A stretch of DNA of 55,804 nt, taken from the NCBI GenBank assembly GCA_946495655.1, contig CAMMDS010000002.1, positions 92,984 through 148,787 on the forward strand. The letters run 5' to 3'. Positions 36,117 to 46,242 of the stretch are shown piece by piece; position 1 is the first letter of the stretch, and the number at the start of each line of letters is the position of its first letter. The translations under genes were made by a program, and so were the position numbers. The notes under the pieces were generated by a model. The model was not told where the DNA came from and ran no database searches. It worked only from the letters and a program-made list of their open reading frames with translations. The DNA is from an uncultured Clostridium sp. GTDB lineage: Bacteria; Bacillota; Clostridia; TANB77; CAG-508.

Positions 36117-36359
36117 CTATGCTATATGATCTTTTATATAATCTACAACATCACCTACAGAAACAACCTTTTCTGCATCTGCATCTGGTATTTCTATGTC
36201 AAACTCTTCTTCAAGAGCCATTATTAATTCTACTATATCAAGTGAATCTGCTCCTAAATCATCTATAAAAGATGCTTCCATTGTAACTGCTGTTTCAGCT
36301 ACACCTAGTTGTTCAACTATAATTCCTTTTACTTTTTCAAAAACTTCTTCTGAACTCAT
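36117..36359 (-). CDS. acpP: Acyl carrier protein
   Basis: 80 residues. The phosphopantetheine attachment site is the Ser in [16 protein letters not shown] carries growing acyl chains in type II fatty acid synthesis. AAGGAGG precedes the ATG. It lies between plsX and rnc, a common order in Firmicutes (plsX, then fab genes/acpP, then rnc, then smc), here with the fab genes absent. Confidence 0.97.
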   Translation of the reverse strand: MSSEEVFEKVKGIIVEQLGVAETAVTMEASFIDDLGADSLDIVELIMALEEEFDIEIPDADAEKVVSVGDVVDYIKDHIA

Positions 36360-36405
36360 CTTATAAGTTCACCTCCTTAAATTTTCTTAAATTTATTTTA
36401 ACCTA

Positions 36406-36434
36406 ACAATAATACATATTAATTTAATTGTCAA
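36406..36434 (-). promoter_or_regulatory. Possible promoter of acpP
   Basis: TTGACA (36434-36429), 17 nt, TATTGT (36411-36406) in the plsX-acpP gap. The -35 is perfect and the -10 is moderate. Confidence 0.5.
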
Positions 36435-36538
36435 TATATTTTACAAATTTTATTAAAATATTTGCTACAAATACTTATTTTTAGGCATTTTTTAATTATG
36501 TACTAAATTATTCTTTATTATACTAGGTAGTCTTAATT

Positions 36539-37585
36539 TTATTTTTCAATTTTTAATTCTTCAGTTTTATTATTTTCGAAAGCTTCGATCATTTTATCTA
36601 CTGCTTTGTTTTCTACAAATTTTTCTGCTTGCTTTATTGTAAATTCAAATAATTTTTCATCACTACTTCCATGAGCTTTTACAACGGGTTTTTTTACTCC
36701 TAAGAATAATGCCCCACCATATTCTTTATAATCTACTGTTCTAGAAAATCTCTTTATTGCAGGTAAACTTGGAAGTGCAGCTATTTTAGCAAGTAAATTA
36801 TGTGTTAAACTTTCAGTAAGACTTCTTTTTACGAATTTTCCCAAACCTTCTACTGATTTTAAGAAAACATTACCTGTAAATCCATCTGTTACAACAACAT
36901 CGACTTTTCCAGAAAATGCATCTCTTCCTTCTACATTTCCAATAAAATTAATATCTAACTTTTCAGCATTTTCTTTTAATAATTTATATGATTCTTTCGT
37001 AAGTTCATTTCCTTTTGTTTCTTCTGTACCAATGTTTAATAAACCTACAGCTGGTGCTTCCATATTAAATGTATTCTTTAAGTAAATACTAGCCATTTGC
37101 GCAAACTGTAATAAATTTATAGGTTTACAATTTGTATTAGATCCACAATCCATAAGAAGTAATCTGCTTTTGTATGCTGGTAGAATTCCTGCTAAAGCTG
37201 GTCTATCAATTCCTTTAATTCTTCCTACAAGAAGTGTAGCACCAGTAAGAAGTGCTCCTGAGTTTCCTGCAGAAATAAATACATCTCCCTCTCCATTTTT
37301 TAACATATTAAACCCTACAACCATTGAAGAATCCTTTTTATGTTTTATTGCTTGTGTTGGTATATCTTCCATTTCAATTGTTTCTGTGGCGTTTTTTATA
37401 CTTAATCTTGGTGAGATATCATTTATATCATCTTTCCCATATAGCTCTTTTATACGTGATTTTATAACTTCCTCTTTTCCTATTAAAACTACTTTTGATT
37501 GTATTTGACTAATTGCTTTTACTGCTCCTTTTATATTTGCATCTGGTGCATTATCTCCACCCATGGCATCTAGTAAAATTATCAT
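36539..37585 (-). CDS. plsX: Phosphate acyltransferase PlsX
   Basis: 348 residues. Starts MIILLDAMGGDNAPDANIKGA and has MLKNGEGDVFISAGNSGALLTGA and VVTDGFTGNVFLKSVEG, all typical. PlsX converts acyl-ACP to acyl-phosphate for PlsY, the first step of phospholipid synthesis; it is a peripheral membrane protein. GGAGG precedes the ATG. A slightly extended Glu/Lys-rich C-terminus. No FapR site was seen. Confidence 0.96.
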   Translation of the reverse strand: MIILLDAMGGDNAPDANIKGAVKAISQIQSKVVLIGKEEVIKSRIKELYGKDDINDISPRLSIKNATETIEMEDIPTQAIKHKKDSSMVVGFNMLKNGEGDVFISAGNSGALLTGATLLVGRIKGIDRPALAGILPAYKSRLLLMDCGSNTNCKPINLLQFAQMASIYLKNTFNMEAPAVGLLNIGTEETKGNELTKESYKLLKENAEKLDINFIGNVEGRDAFSGKVDVVVTDGFTGNVFLKSVEGLGKFVKRSLTESLTHNLLAKIAALPSLPAIKRFSRTVDYKEYGGALFLGVKKPVVKAHGSSDEKLFEFTIKQAEKFVENKAVDKMIEAFENNKTEELKIEK

Positions 37586-37695
37586 ATTGATTCCTCCAAT
37601 AATTGTAACTATTTTCTAAATATATATTACTGTTTAAATATTTTATAACTTAAATGTATTAAAGTCAATTATAATTTAAGAAATTTTATTTTTTT

Positions 37696-37827
37696 GAAAC
37701 AAGGGGACGTACGATTTGTTCCAAAACTGAAACAAAGGGACAGACATAAAATTATTTGAATAATAATCTTTCATATGTCTGTCCCCATCAATTCAAATTT
37801 GGAACAAATCGTACGTCCCCTTGTTTC
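37696..37827. repeat. 132-bp nested perfect inverted repeat with GGGGAC cores
   Basis: Outer arms are 27 bp and perfectly complementary (37696-37722 with 37801-37827), starting GAAACAAGGGGACGTACG. Inner arms GGGACAGACATA (37737-37748) and TATGTCTGTCCC (37774-37785) are also perfect. It sits between plsX and the 3' end of the M23 gene. It could act as a terminator-like cruciform, or be a pair of REP units (BIME-like). Confidence 0.9.
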
Positions 37828-37835
37828 AGTTTTGT

Positions 37836-38741
37836 CTAATTATATAAATAATTTTGAGGGTTTACCTCTGTACCATTTACCCTTACCTCAAAGTGTAAAT
37901 GGTTACCTGTCGAGTTGCCTGTTGATCCTACTGCAGCTATAGTATCACCTGCTTTTACTTTTTCACCTGTAGAAACATATAAAGCACTACAATGTCCATA
38001 ATAAGTTTCTATACCATTACCGTGAGACATTTTTACAACATATCCATATCCTCCACTATATCCCGAAAAAGTAACTGTACCATCTGCAGCGGCTTTTATT
38101 GGTGTCCCTGCTGGTGCTGCTATGTCTAAACCTGTATGTCCATAAGATCTAATACTTTCTCTATTACCAAATCTTGATGTAATTATACCAGATACGGGTT
38201 TTACCTCTAAATACACTCCATTTACAGTATGAGATTCGATTTCTTTTTGCTCAGCAATTTCTTTCTCTATTTCATCTATTCTTTGTTCGATTTCTTCATT
38301 TAGATTTGCTTTCGCCACTTTTACTGTACTTTCATCCTCTTTATCAGTTGTAATTACATCTACTATACCAATATCTAATTCTAAATCATCCTCATATTTT
38401 TCAGTCATTTCATCAACTATTTTTTCAGCTTCTTCTAAACTTGCTAAAACAGTTTTTTCTTTGCCATCTAGAGTTACAGCATATAATTTATACGTTGTTT
38501 CAGAGCTATCTTCTAATTTAGCCAATATTGTTTCTTCGTTAGTTTCCTCTGATTTTTCAACTAATTTTAATTTATATTCTGGCATATTTTCAATTGTTGT
38601 ATATAATTTAGCTTCTTCTTCTTTATTTATTATTTCATTTACTTTTTCTTCAAATTCATCTTTATTTGCTACATAACCAGCACTTTCTCCTGCTATTGTT
38701 ACTTCACATACTATATTGAATTTGAATAAAATAACTATCAT
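37836..38741 (-). CDS. M23 family metallopeptidase (murein endopeptidase) with membrane anchor
   Basis: At least 301 residues. The C-terminal LytM/M23 domain has the zinc motifs HTGLDIAAPAG and GNHLHFEVRVNG plus TYYGHC. Before it lies a long charged, coiled region and a repeated G5-like/YcdB-type segment, the usual stalk of clostridial cell-wall endopeptidases. The annotated ATG (38741) lies inside a membrane segment: the open frame extends to 38828, and the upstream codons read KYYTKEIIRLINLVAIALF, as in relatives. No ATG, GTG or TTG opens that part; an ATT at 38822 lies 11 nt after AAGGAG. The true start is probably there or the sequence has an error. Confidence 0.85.
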   Translation of the reverse strand: MIVILFKFNIVCEVTIAGESAGYVANKDEFEEKVNEIINKEEEAKLYTTIENMPEYKLKLVEKSEETNEETILAKLEDSSETTYKLYAVTLDGKEKTVLASLEEAEKIVDEMTEKYEDDLELDIGIVDVITTDKEDESTVKVAKANLNEEIEQRIDEIEKEIAEQKEIESHTVNGVYLEVKPVSGIITSRFGNRESIRSYGHTGLDIAAPAGTPIKAAADGTVTFSGYSGGYGYVVKMSHGNGIETYYGHCSALYVSTGEKVKAGDTIAAVGSTGNSTGNHLHFEVRVNGTEVNPQNYLYN

Positions 38742-39123
38742 AATTATAAACAGTGCAATTGCTACTAAATTTATAAGCCTAATAATTTCTTTTGTGTAGT
38801 ATTTAATTTTCCTGTTTAAAATAAAATTTCACACTCCTTTTTCATGACGCGACAATGTTAATTATACTATATATTATATGTAATTTCAAACAATATATTC
38901 TTTTTTCTCGATTTTTGGCTAATTTTGAGACATTTGGTATTTGTTCGATATTGATTTATCATATGTTTTACTCCATTTTTCTTGATTTTCCTCGTTTTTT
39001 CTCGTTTTTCCTTGTGTTGACTTTTGGTGAAATTTACTATCTTTAGGAAAAATTGGCTTTTTTAGTGATTATTTGTTTCAACAAAAATATATTATTTAAC
39101 AAATACTTATATTTAATACCAAA
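38742..39123. other. Interval between the M23 and ATPase genes
   Basis: Apart from the probable 5' end of the M23 gene (to about 38828) I see no gene. The stretch 38900-39060 is T-rich with repeated TTTTTCTCG / TTTTCTTGA words and no convincing structure. Confidence 0.4.
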
Positions 39124-39166
39124 AATAAACAGACATATGAATTAAAAATTTATATGTCTGTTTATT
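39124..39166 (-). terminator. Terminator of the calcium ATPase gene
   Basis: Perfect 15-bp stem AATAAACAGACATAT with its complement (39152-39166), followed on the minus strand by TTTGG after a TTATT stem end. Confidence 0.7.
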
Positions 39167-39191
39167 CTAATTAATATATTAGCATTCTATC

Positions 39192-41946
39192 TTAATTAAT
39201 CCAAGGTACTCTTTCTCCAATAGTTTTTGTTTTTCCAAATTTTAATTCGTTTAATTTCTTTTGTGCTTCAATTATTACAAGTGGTAATATTGAAATACCT
39301 AAAGTAAACATCCATTGACTTCCTGTTAAAGGAACTAAACTAAATATATCTGCGAATATTGGAACCACTGCAACAATGATTGTAAGTAATGTACCTAATA
39401 TAAAAGCACCAATAAGATATTTATTTTCTAAAAGACCAACTTTGAATATAGATTCATCACTTTTAACATTCAAACTATGTACTAATTCAAGCATTCCTAA
39501 TGCTATGAATGCCATTGTTCTTCCTACTTCTAATCCATATAGATTATTACCTATACTAAAAGCAACTAAAGTTAGCATTCCTATCATTATGCCCTCTACA
39601 ATAATTTTTCCCCATAATCCATCTGCAAATATACTCTTTTTATTATCACGTGGTTTTTTATTCATTATATCTTCATCTGGTTTTTCGAGGCCAATTGCTA
39701 TTGCAGGTAACGAGTCTGTAACTAAATTTATCCATAATAGTTGTATAGCAAGGAGAGGAGCTTTTAAGCCTAGTAATAATCCCATAAAAATTGTTACTAT
39801 TTCCCCTATGTTGGTTGCAATCAAAAAATGTACTGCTTTTTTTATGTTTTCAAATATATTTCTTCCTTGCTTTACAGCTTCAACAATGGTTACAAAATTA
39901 TCATCTGCCAAAATCATATCCGAAGCATTTTTTGCAACATCTGTTCCATTTTTCCCCATAGCAATACCTATGTCTGCTTTTTTCAATGCTGGAGCATCAT
40001 TTACACCATCTCCTGTCATTGCTACTACTGCTCCCTTTTCCTGAAATGCTTCTACAATACGAACTTTATGTTCTGGAGAAACTCGTGCGAATACAGAATA
40101 TTTTGATATATTTTTTTCTAACTCTAATTGTGATAAATTATCTAATTCTTTACCAGTTATGGCTAAATCATTGTTTCTCAATATTCCCAAGTCTTTAGCT
40201 ATAGCCTTTGCCGTCAAAATATGGTCTCCTGTAATCATAACTGTTTTTATTCCAGCTCTTTTACATATTGATACTGCCTCCTTTACTCCTTCTCTTGGCG
40301 GATCTATCATTCCAATTAATCCGGACAAAAGTAAGATTGTTTTCTATACTTTGACTATCTATATTTGTTGGTAGTCTTGGCATTATTGAATATGCTACTG
40401 CTATTACTCTTAGAGCATTATCAGCCATCATACTATTCGTCTTTTCTATTTTTTTAATATCTTCACCATTTAATGTATGTACTTCACCATTTAATGAATA
40501 TCTAGTACAATGTTTTAATAAAACATCTGGAGCTCCTTTTGTTATTACTAAAACACTATCTTTTTCAATATTATTTAATAGTTTTAAATCAGTTTTATTT
40601 TCAAGTAATATCTTTTCTAAAGCACTTTGCTCATTCGAATTACTATCTCTTATTTTATTAGTATTTTTCTCTTGTAGATTAAATTTATGTATTGTACTCA
40701 TCATTTTTCTATCTGAATCAAAAGGTATATCACTAATCCTATTAAATTTTTGATACAACCTTTCTTTGAATTTTCCTTGCTGTTTTGCTGCATTTACGAT
40801 AGCAAGCTCAGTTGCTTCACCTACACCTTCTTCAACATCAGTACACATACTTCCAAGTTCTAGAATTAGATTCTTTTGCAAATATAGGCTTTCCCCTTTA
40901 ATGTCCATTACTTTAGTTACTTGCATTTTATTTTGTGTTAATGTTCCAGTTTTATCAGAACAAATTACACTACTGCTACCAAGTGTTTCTACAGCAGGCA
41001 ATTTTCTTACTATACTATTTTTCTTTGCCATTCTAGTAACACCAATTGAAAGCATTATTGTTACTATTGCAGGAAGTCCTTCAGGAATTGCCGCTACTGC
41101 TAGACCAACAGATGTCATAAACATTTCTATAGGTTCTATTTTTTTAAGCAATCCTATAACAAATATAACTGCACAAATACATAAGCATGCTATTCCAAGT
41201 GTTCTACCCACTTCTCCAAGTTTTCTTTGGATTGGAGTTTCAGGTGCTTCATTTGTTATAATCATTTTAGCAATTTGTCCAACTTTAGTATTCATTCCAG
41301 TATCTGTAATAATTGCTTCTCCATGTCCATTTACTACTATTGTATTTGCAAATGACATATTCAAAGTATCTCCTATAGGAGTTTTATCATCAAGTAATAC
41401 ATTAGCATCTTTAGTTACTGGAACAGTTTCTCCTGTTAAACTTGATTCTTCTATTTTTAAATTTTGACTATTTATTAATCTACAATCAGCAGGTACAAAA
41501 TTTCCAGCCTCTAAAAGTACTATATCGCCAGGTACTACTTCTGTACTTCTTATTGTACTAATTCTTCCGTTTCTTCTGACTTTTGCAACAGGCGCTGACA
41601 TATCCTTCAAAGCTTCTAATGATTTTTCAGCTTTTGCTTCTTGTACAAGTCCCATTATTGCATTCAAAACAACTATTGATATTATAATTATTGAATCTAT
41701 GTAATCATTCTCTCCTTGCACAAAAGAGACCAGAGCTGATACAATTGCTGCAATTATCAGAATTATAATCATAAAGTCTTTAAATTCTTTTATAAATCTA
41801 ATAAATATATTTTCTTTTTTCTGCTCATCTAATTTATTAGGTCCATGTTTATTTCTCCTAGTTTCCGCTTCTTCTTTAGTCAAACCACTCTCAATGTTTG
41901 TCCTAAGTTTCCTTGCAACTTCATATATATTAAAAGACTGCCACAT
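39192..41946 (-). CDS. Calcium-translocating P-type ATPase, +1 frameshift at CGG
   Basis: 917 residues if base 40323 is skipped. Order: N-terminal cation ATPase domain, TM1-2, actuator domain with SSLTGETVPV, TM3-4 with AVAAIPEGLPAIVTIMLSIG, phosphorylation site CSDKTGTLTQNKM, nucleotide domain with KGAPDVLL, hinge MTGDGVNDAPALKKADIGIAMG, and TM5-10 with IGEIVTIFMG and NLVTDSLPAIAIGLE. This is the SERCA/PMCA-like type that exports calcium. The break falls after residue 541, in LTFV-GLIGMIDPPREGV, between nucleotide and phosphorylation subdomains: GTC CGG ATT in the first frame becomes GTC GGA TTA when one C is dropped. Both fragments are otherwise intact. ATG 41946 preferred over TTG 41955. 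Confidence 0.9.
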
Positions 41947-42025
41947 ATATATCAACTCTCCTTTGTTTAGGTTATATTAATATATATGCCGCAGCTTTAT
42001 ATTTTATGACTATTTTTTTGTTTTT

Positions 42026-42056
42026 TGAGAAATTGGGGTCTGTCCCCAATTTCTCA
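42026..42056. repeat. REP-like palindrome at the smc stop codon
   Basis: Perfect arms TGAGAAATTGGGG around TCTGT. Its outer TGA is the stop codon of smc. Confidence 0.9.
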
Positions 42057-45000
42057 TCCAAGTTTCATAGAAAGCAATTTACTTACTCCGTTTTCTTCCA
42101 TTGTTACTCCATATACTGTATTTGCTGCTTCCATTGTACCTTTTCTATGTGTTATTACTAAGAATTGTGTTTCTTTACTAAACTTCTTTAAATATTCTGC
42201 AAATCTATATACATTTACATCATCAAGTGCTGCTTCTATTTCGTCCAATACACAGAATGGAGCTGGATTTATTTTTAGAATTGCAAATAAAAGTGCTATT
42301 GCAGTGAATGCTTTTTCACCTCCAGATAAAAGCATCATGTTTTGTAGCTTTTTACCTGTTGGTTGTACTTGTATATCTATTCCACACTCTAATACGTTTT
42401 CTTCATCTTCTAGTTTTAATTCTGCTTTTCCACCACCAAATAATTCTACAAATACTTCATTAAAGTTTTTATTTATTTGTGCAAATTTTTCTATGAATTG
42501 TTGTTTCATTGTTTGTGTCATGTCTGCAATTATTTTTCTTAGTTTTGCCCCTGTATTTTCTAAGTCCAAACGTTGTTCACACATAAAATCATATCTTTCT
42601 TTTGTTTTCTTATATTCCTCTATACTATCTATGTTAATGCTTCCAAGTTCTTTAATATGATTACGTAGTAAATTTACATCTCTTGCTGCTTTTTGTACAT
42701 TTTGTGGCTTATCAAATCCTTCTGCATTATTCGGTGTTAATTCATATTCTATCCATAAATTATTAACAACTTGCTCAAGGTCTTGCTCTAATTTTGTTTT
42801 CTTTACATCTAATTTTACAATTTGACCTTTTAGTTCCTCTATTACATTAAATTCATCGTTTATTTTTTGCTCTGATGATTTTAGTTTTTCACTTTTTTCC
42901 AATCTGTCATTTTTTAAGCTTTCCACTATATTAGAGCTATTTTCAACATCAGATTTTATTTTTATAATTTCATTTTCCAAATCCGTTATCTTTTGCTCTA
43001 AATTACTATTTTCTTCTAATACTTCAGAAATATTTTTTTCTTTATTTTCAATTCCTGATTTATTTAATTCAATATCTTTATTAATTCTGTCTACCATTTC
43101 ATCTATAGATGTTCCACTTTCATCAAAAGATGATACAGATATTTTTAAATTTGTAATATCAAAGTTCAAATCATCTATATATTTTTGATTATCTTTGTTA
43201 TTTAAAGCAAATTCTTCTACAATTTTACTAGTTTTTTCTATCTCTTCATTCAAATAATTTATTTCTTCTTCTTTTTGCTCTTTTTCAGTTCTATTATCTA
43301 TTTTTTGTTTTGCAAGTCCTTCTAATTCTTTCTTTAGTTTTTCTCTTCTTTCTTCTAGTTTAGTTATTCCATCTTCTATATTTAACATTTTCTGATTTTC
43401 AGCTGCATATGAGACCTCAATATCTTGAAGTTCTTTCTCTAGTCTAGTTACTTCTTCTATTACATCTGTTACAGATTCTGTATATTCTTTCTTTTCTTTA
43501 TTTAGCTTCTCTATTTTGTTATTTATTTCTTTTAACTCTTTTTCTAAAGATTCGATTTCTCTACTTCTTCCTAAAATATTTACTGTTTTTGTTTGTATTG
43601 AACCTCCAGTAATTGCTCCAGTATTACTAACTATATCTCCATCCAGTGTAACTATCCTAAAAGAATAAGAATTTTGCTTTGCTATTTGAATAGCAGTATC
43701 CATATTTTCTACAATAAGAGTTCTTCCTAATAAATTAAGAACAATTTGCTCATACTTTTTATCACATTTTACTAAATCTGAAGCAACTCCAATTACACCT
43801 TCTGTATTATTTCTAATGATTCTATCTATTTTTTTCCCTCTAATTGAAGAAACTGGCAAAAAAGAAGCTCTCCCTAGTTTATTATTTCTTAAATGTTCTA
43901 CTAGCTTTTTAGCATCCTCTTCTGTGTCTGTTACTATATTTTGAAGAGCTTGTCCTAAACTCATCTCAATAGCTGTTTCATATTTTTTATCAACTGAGAT
44001 AAGATTTGCTAAAACTCCGTTCATCCCTTTATTTAATACAGGATTTTTCTCACAATCGACAAGTAGAGTTTTTACACTTCTCATATATCCTTCTTTTTCT
44101 TTTTCTGTCTCTATTAAAAATTTTAATCTAGAATCTTTCATTCGAGATTCATACATAAGGTTATTTAATTTGGTATCAAATTCTTTTATTTTTGTCATGC
44201 TCTTTTCTTTTTGGCTTGATTTTTCTTGTAAAGTTGTTGTCATTTCATTTTTCTTACGTTCAATTTCATAAAAATCTTTTCCTTTTTCTTGTTTTTCATC
44301 TCTTGTACGATCAATCTCTAATGTTAAACTATCAATTTCTGTTTTAGTTACTTTTTCTCTTTTTTCTATATTTTCTAAGTTTGTATCTAAACTGCTTATT
44401 TCTGAAATAATTTCATATTTTCTATCTGTATTGTTTTCTATAATTTGCTTTTTTCCTTCTATTTCTAGTTCTTTATCTGATAATTTTTTAGTCAACTCTT
44501 CCAATTCTTTTTGTTTGTCATTTAATTCTTTTTGGAACTTTTCTCTATTTTGTGATAGATTCTCTTTTTTGTCTAATTTTTGTTTTTGTTCATTTTCTAA
44601 TTCAACAATTCTTGTCTTTACTTCTTCTATTTCTTTTTCTAATCTTTCTTTATTTGTAATATTATTTTGTATTCTTTCTTTTGAAATACCAATTTCTGAA
44701 TTTATTTTTTCTATTTTATTTGTACTCTCAAATCCTAAATTTTGCATTTCTTCTATTTTAGAAGTAATGTCATCAATTTCTACTTTTAGTGATTCTTTTG
44801 CTTTTTGTAAGTTCTCCATTTTTTCATTTTCTTCAGTATTTTGGTTTTCTACAATTTGTATATCTTCTACTATCTTCTCTAATTTTTCTTTGTATTCATT
44901 AATATTATATAAAAATAGTCCTACTTCAATATTTTTTAATTCTTCACGTAAATCCAAATATTTTCTTGCTTTTTCAGACTGCAATTTAAGTGGTTCAATA

Positions 45001-45602
45001 TTAGATTCTATCTCAGACAAAATATCATTAATTCTTAATAAATTTAATTTAGTTTGTTCTAATTTCTTTTCAGATTCTGCTTTTCTTGTTCTATACTTCA
45101 CAATACCAGCTGCTTCTTCAAAGATTTTTCTCCTATCCTCCGATTTATTACTTAAAATCTCATCTATTTTACCTTGTCCAATAATACTATATCCATCTTT
45201 GCCAATACCTGTATCCATAAATAACTCTAATACATCTTTTAATCTACAAGGTACTTTATTTATGAAATATCCTGTTTCTCCACTTCTATATAACTTTCTA
45301 GTTACTGTAACTTCTGAATATTCAATAGGAAGTTTCCCATCTGTATTATCTATTACCATAGATACTTCAGCAAATCCTAATGATTTTCTTGCTTGAGTTC
45401 CAGCAAAAATGACATCTTCAGACTTTGACCCTCTTAAAGACTTCATACTTTGCTCACCAAGCACCCATCTTATAGCGTCTGAAATATTACTTTTTCCTGA
45501 ACCATTTGGTCCAATAACTGAAGTAATACCACTTTTAAATTCTAATATAGTTTTATCTGCAAAGGATTTAAATCCTTGTAACTCTAATCTTTTTAAATAC
45601 AT
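42054..45602 (-). CDS. smc: Chromosome segregation ATPase SMC
   Basis: 1182 residues. N-terminal Walker A GPNGSGKSNISDAIRWVLGE, two long coiled coils (about 165-500 and 680-1010), a central hinge (about 510-670, with GVLANLISVDKKYETAIE and GDIVSNTGAITGGS), and C-terminal signature LLSGGEKAFTAIALLFA and Walker B FCVLDEIEAALDD. It forms the condensin-like ring with ScpA and ScpB. AAGGAG precedes the ATG. In Firmicutes it normally follows rnc; here the ATPase, M23 and plsX-rnc genes lie downstream on the same strand. The TGA stop is part of the palindrome. Confidence 0.98.
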   Translation of the reverse strand: MYLKRLELQGFKSFADKTILEFKSGITSVIGPNGSGKSNISDAIRWVLGEQSMKSLRGSKSEDVIFAGTQARKSLGFAEVSMVIDNTDGKLPIEYSEVTVTRKLYRSGETGYFINKVPCRLKDVLELFMDTGIGKDGYSIIGQGKIDEILSNKSEDRRKIFEEAAGIVKYRTRKAESEKKLEQTKLNLLRINDILSEIESNIEPLKLQSEKARKYLDLREELKNIEVGLFLYNINEYKEKLEKIVEDIQIVENQNTEENEKMENLQKAKESLKVEIDDITSKIEEMQNLGFESTNKIEKINSEIGISKERIQNNITNKERLEKEIEEVKTRIVELENEQKQKLDKKENLSQNREKFQKELNDKQKELEELTKKLSDKELEIEGKKQIIENNTDRKYEIISEISSLDTNLENIEKREKVTKTEIDSLTLEIDRTRDEKQEKGKDFYEIERKKNEMTTTLQEKSSQKEKSMTKIKEFDTKLNNLMYESRMKDSRLKFLIETEKEKEGYMRSVKTLLVDCEKNPVLNKGMNGVLANLISVDKKYETAIEMSLGQALQNIVTDTEEDAKKLVEHLRNNKLGRASFLPVSSIRGKKIDRIIRNNTEGVIGVASDLVKCDKKYEQIVLNLLGRTLIVENMDTAIQIAKQNSYSFRIVTLDGDIVSNTGAITGGSIQTKTVNILGRSREIESLEKELKEINNKIEKLNKEKKEYTESVTDVIEEVTRLEKELQDIEVSYAAENQKMLNIEDGITKLEERREKLKKELEGLAKQKIDNRTEKEQKEEEINYLNEEIEKTSKIVEEFALNNKDNQKYIDDLNFDITNLKISVSSFDESGTSIDEMVDRINKDIELNKSGIENKEKNISEVLEENSNLEQKITDLENEIIKIKSDVENSSNIVESLKNDRLEKSEKLKSSEQKINDEFNVIEELKGQIVKLDVKKTKLEQDLEQVVNNLWIEYELTPNNAEGFDKPQNVQKAARDVNLLRNHIKELGSINIDSIEEYKKTKERYDFMCEQRLDLENTGAKLRKIIADMTQTMKQQFIEKFAQINKNFNEVFVELFGGGKAELKLEDEENVLECGIDIQVQPTGKKLQNMMLLSGGEKAFTAIALLFAILKINPAPFCVLDEIEAALDDVNVYRFAEYLKKFSKETQFLVITHRKGTMEAANTVYGVTMEENGVSKLLSMKLG

Positions 45603-45616
45603 TTTCTTCTCCTTTT

Positions 45617-45672
45617 TGTCGTTATAGGGACAGGCCTTAAAACGACAACCTTGTCGTTTTTTGGACAGACCT
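45617..45672. repeat. REP-like palindromic element upstream of smc
   Basis: GTCGTTATAGGGACAGGCC, then AAAACGACAACCTTGTCGTTTT, then GGACAGACC. Very similar to 923-977 in inverse orientation. Confidence 0.8.
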
Positions 45673-45881
45673 TTATTGCCATTTTATTAAATTTTGTAAA
45701 CTATATTTTATCACATAATTACATTAATCTAATAATCTATAAATTTCATATAAATTTAAAATATTTTACTTGGTAAATTATATAGTAAATTTAGCTTTTT
45801 TTCAACAAAATTTTATCTAAATTTTGCTATTACAGTTAATAAGGATTTGCTAATTTGTCTTAATTTAGTAAATTTAATACA

Positions 45882-46075
45882 AAATAATGCAACAGTTATA
45901 AAAAAAGTATGAAAATATGGAATGGAAAGTGATTTGAACATATAAATTCTTAATAAATTTTATGGAAAGAGTTCATCTTTGATGGAAGGGTGCCATAAAA
46001 TTTATTTAGAATTTGTGTGATAATCAGCTTGACCGACATATTTGAAATACTTTTTTTATAACTGTTGCATTATTT
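45882..46075. repeat. 194-bp MITE-like element with 29-bp perfect terminal inverted repeats
   Basis: Terminal arms 45882-45910 and 46047-46075 are perfectly complementary over 29 bp (AAATAATGCAACAGTTATAA...). A second, inner pair (45944-45965 with 45993-46014) is complementary over 22 bp with one mismatch. No ORF. It is unrelated to the GGGAC palindromes. I found no clear target-site duplication. The rest of the 45603-46242 interval is AT-rich and holds no gene. Confidence 0.75.
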
Positions 46076-46242
46076 GGCCAAATAGATTCTATTACTAAGT
46101 TTTACCATATAAAAGAAGATTTTTATTAAATAATTCCTATAAAGATATAAAAACAACACATATTTAGATAACAATTATAAATTTAATGTTAACTAAATTG
46201 TGTTGAATTTATATTTTTTATCTCTATACTTGTAGTAAAAAT

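Noticed and set aside
39376-40044. 222-codon plus-strand ORF opposite the calcium ATPase
   Set aside because: Antisense shadow without a ribosome binding site, while the minus strand matches a well-known family throughout.
44431-45396. 321-codon plus-strand ORF opposite smc
   Set aside because: Shadow of the smc coiled coil; Ser/Phe-rich composition typical of antisense to Glu/Lys-rich coding DNA.
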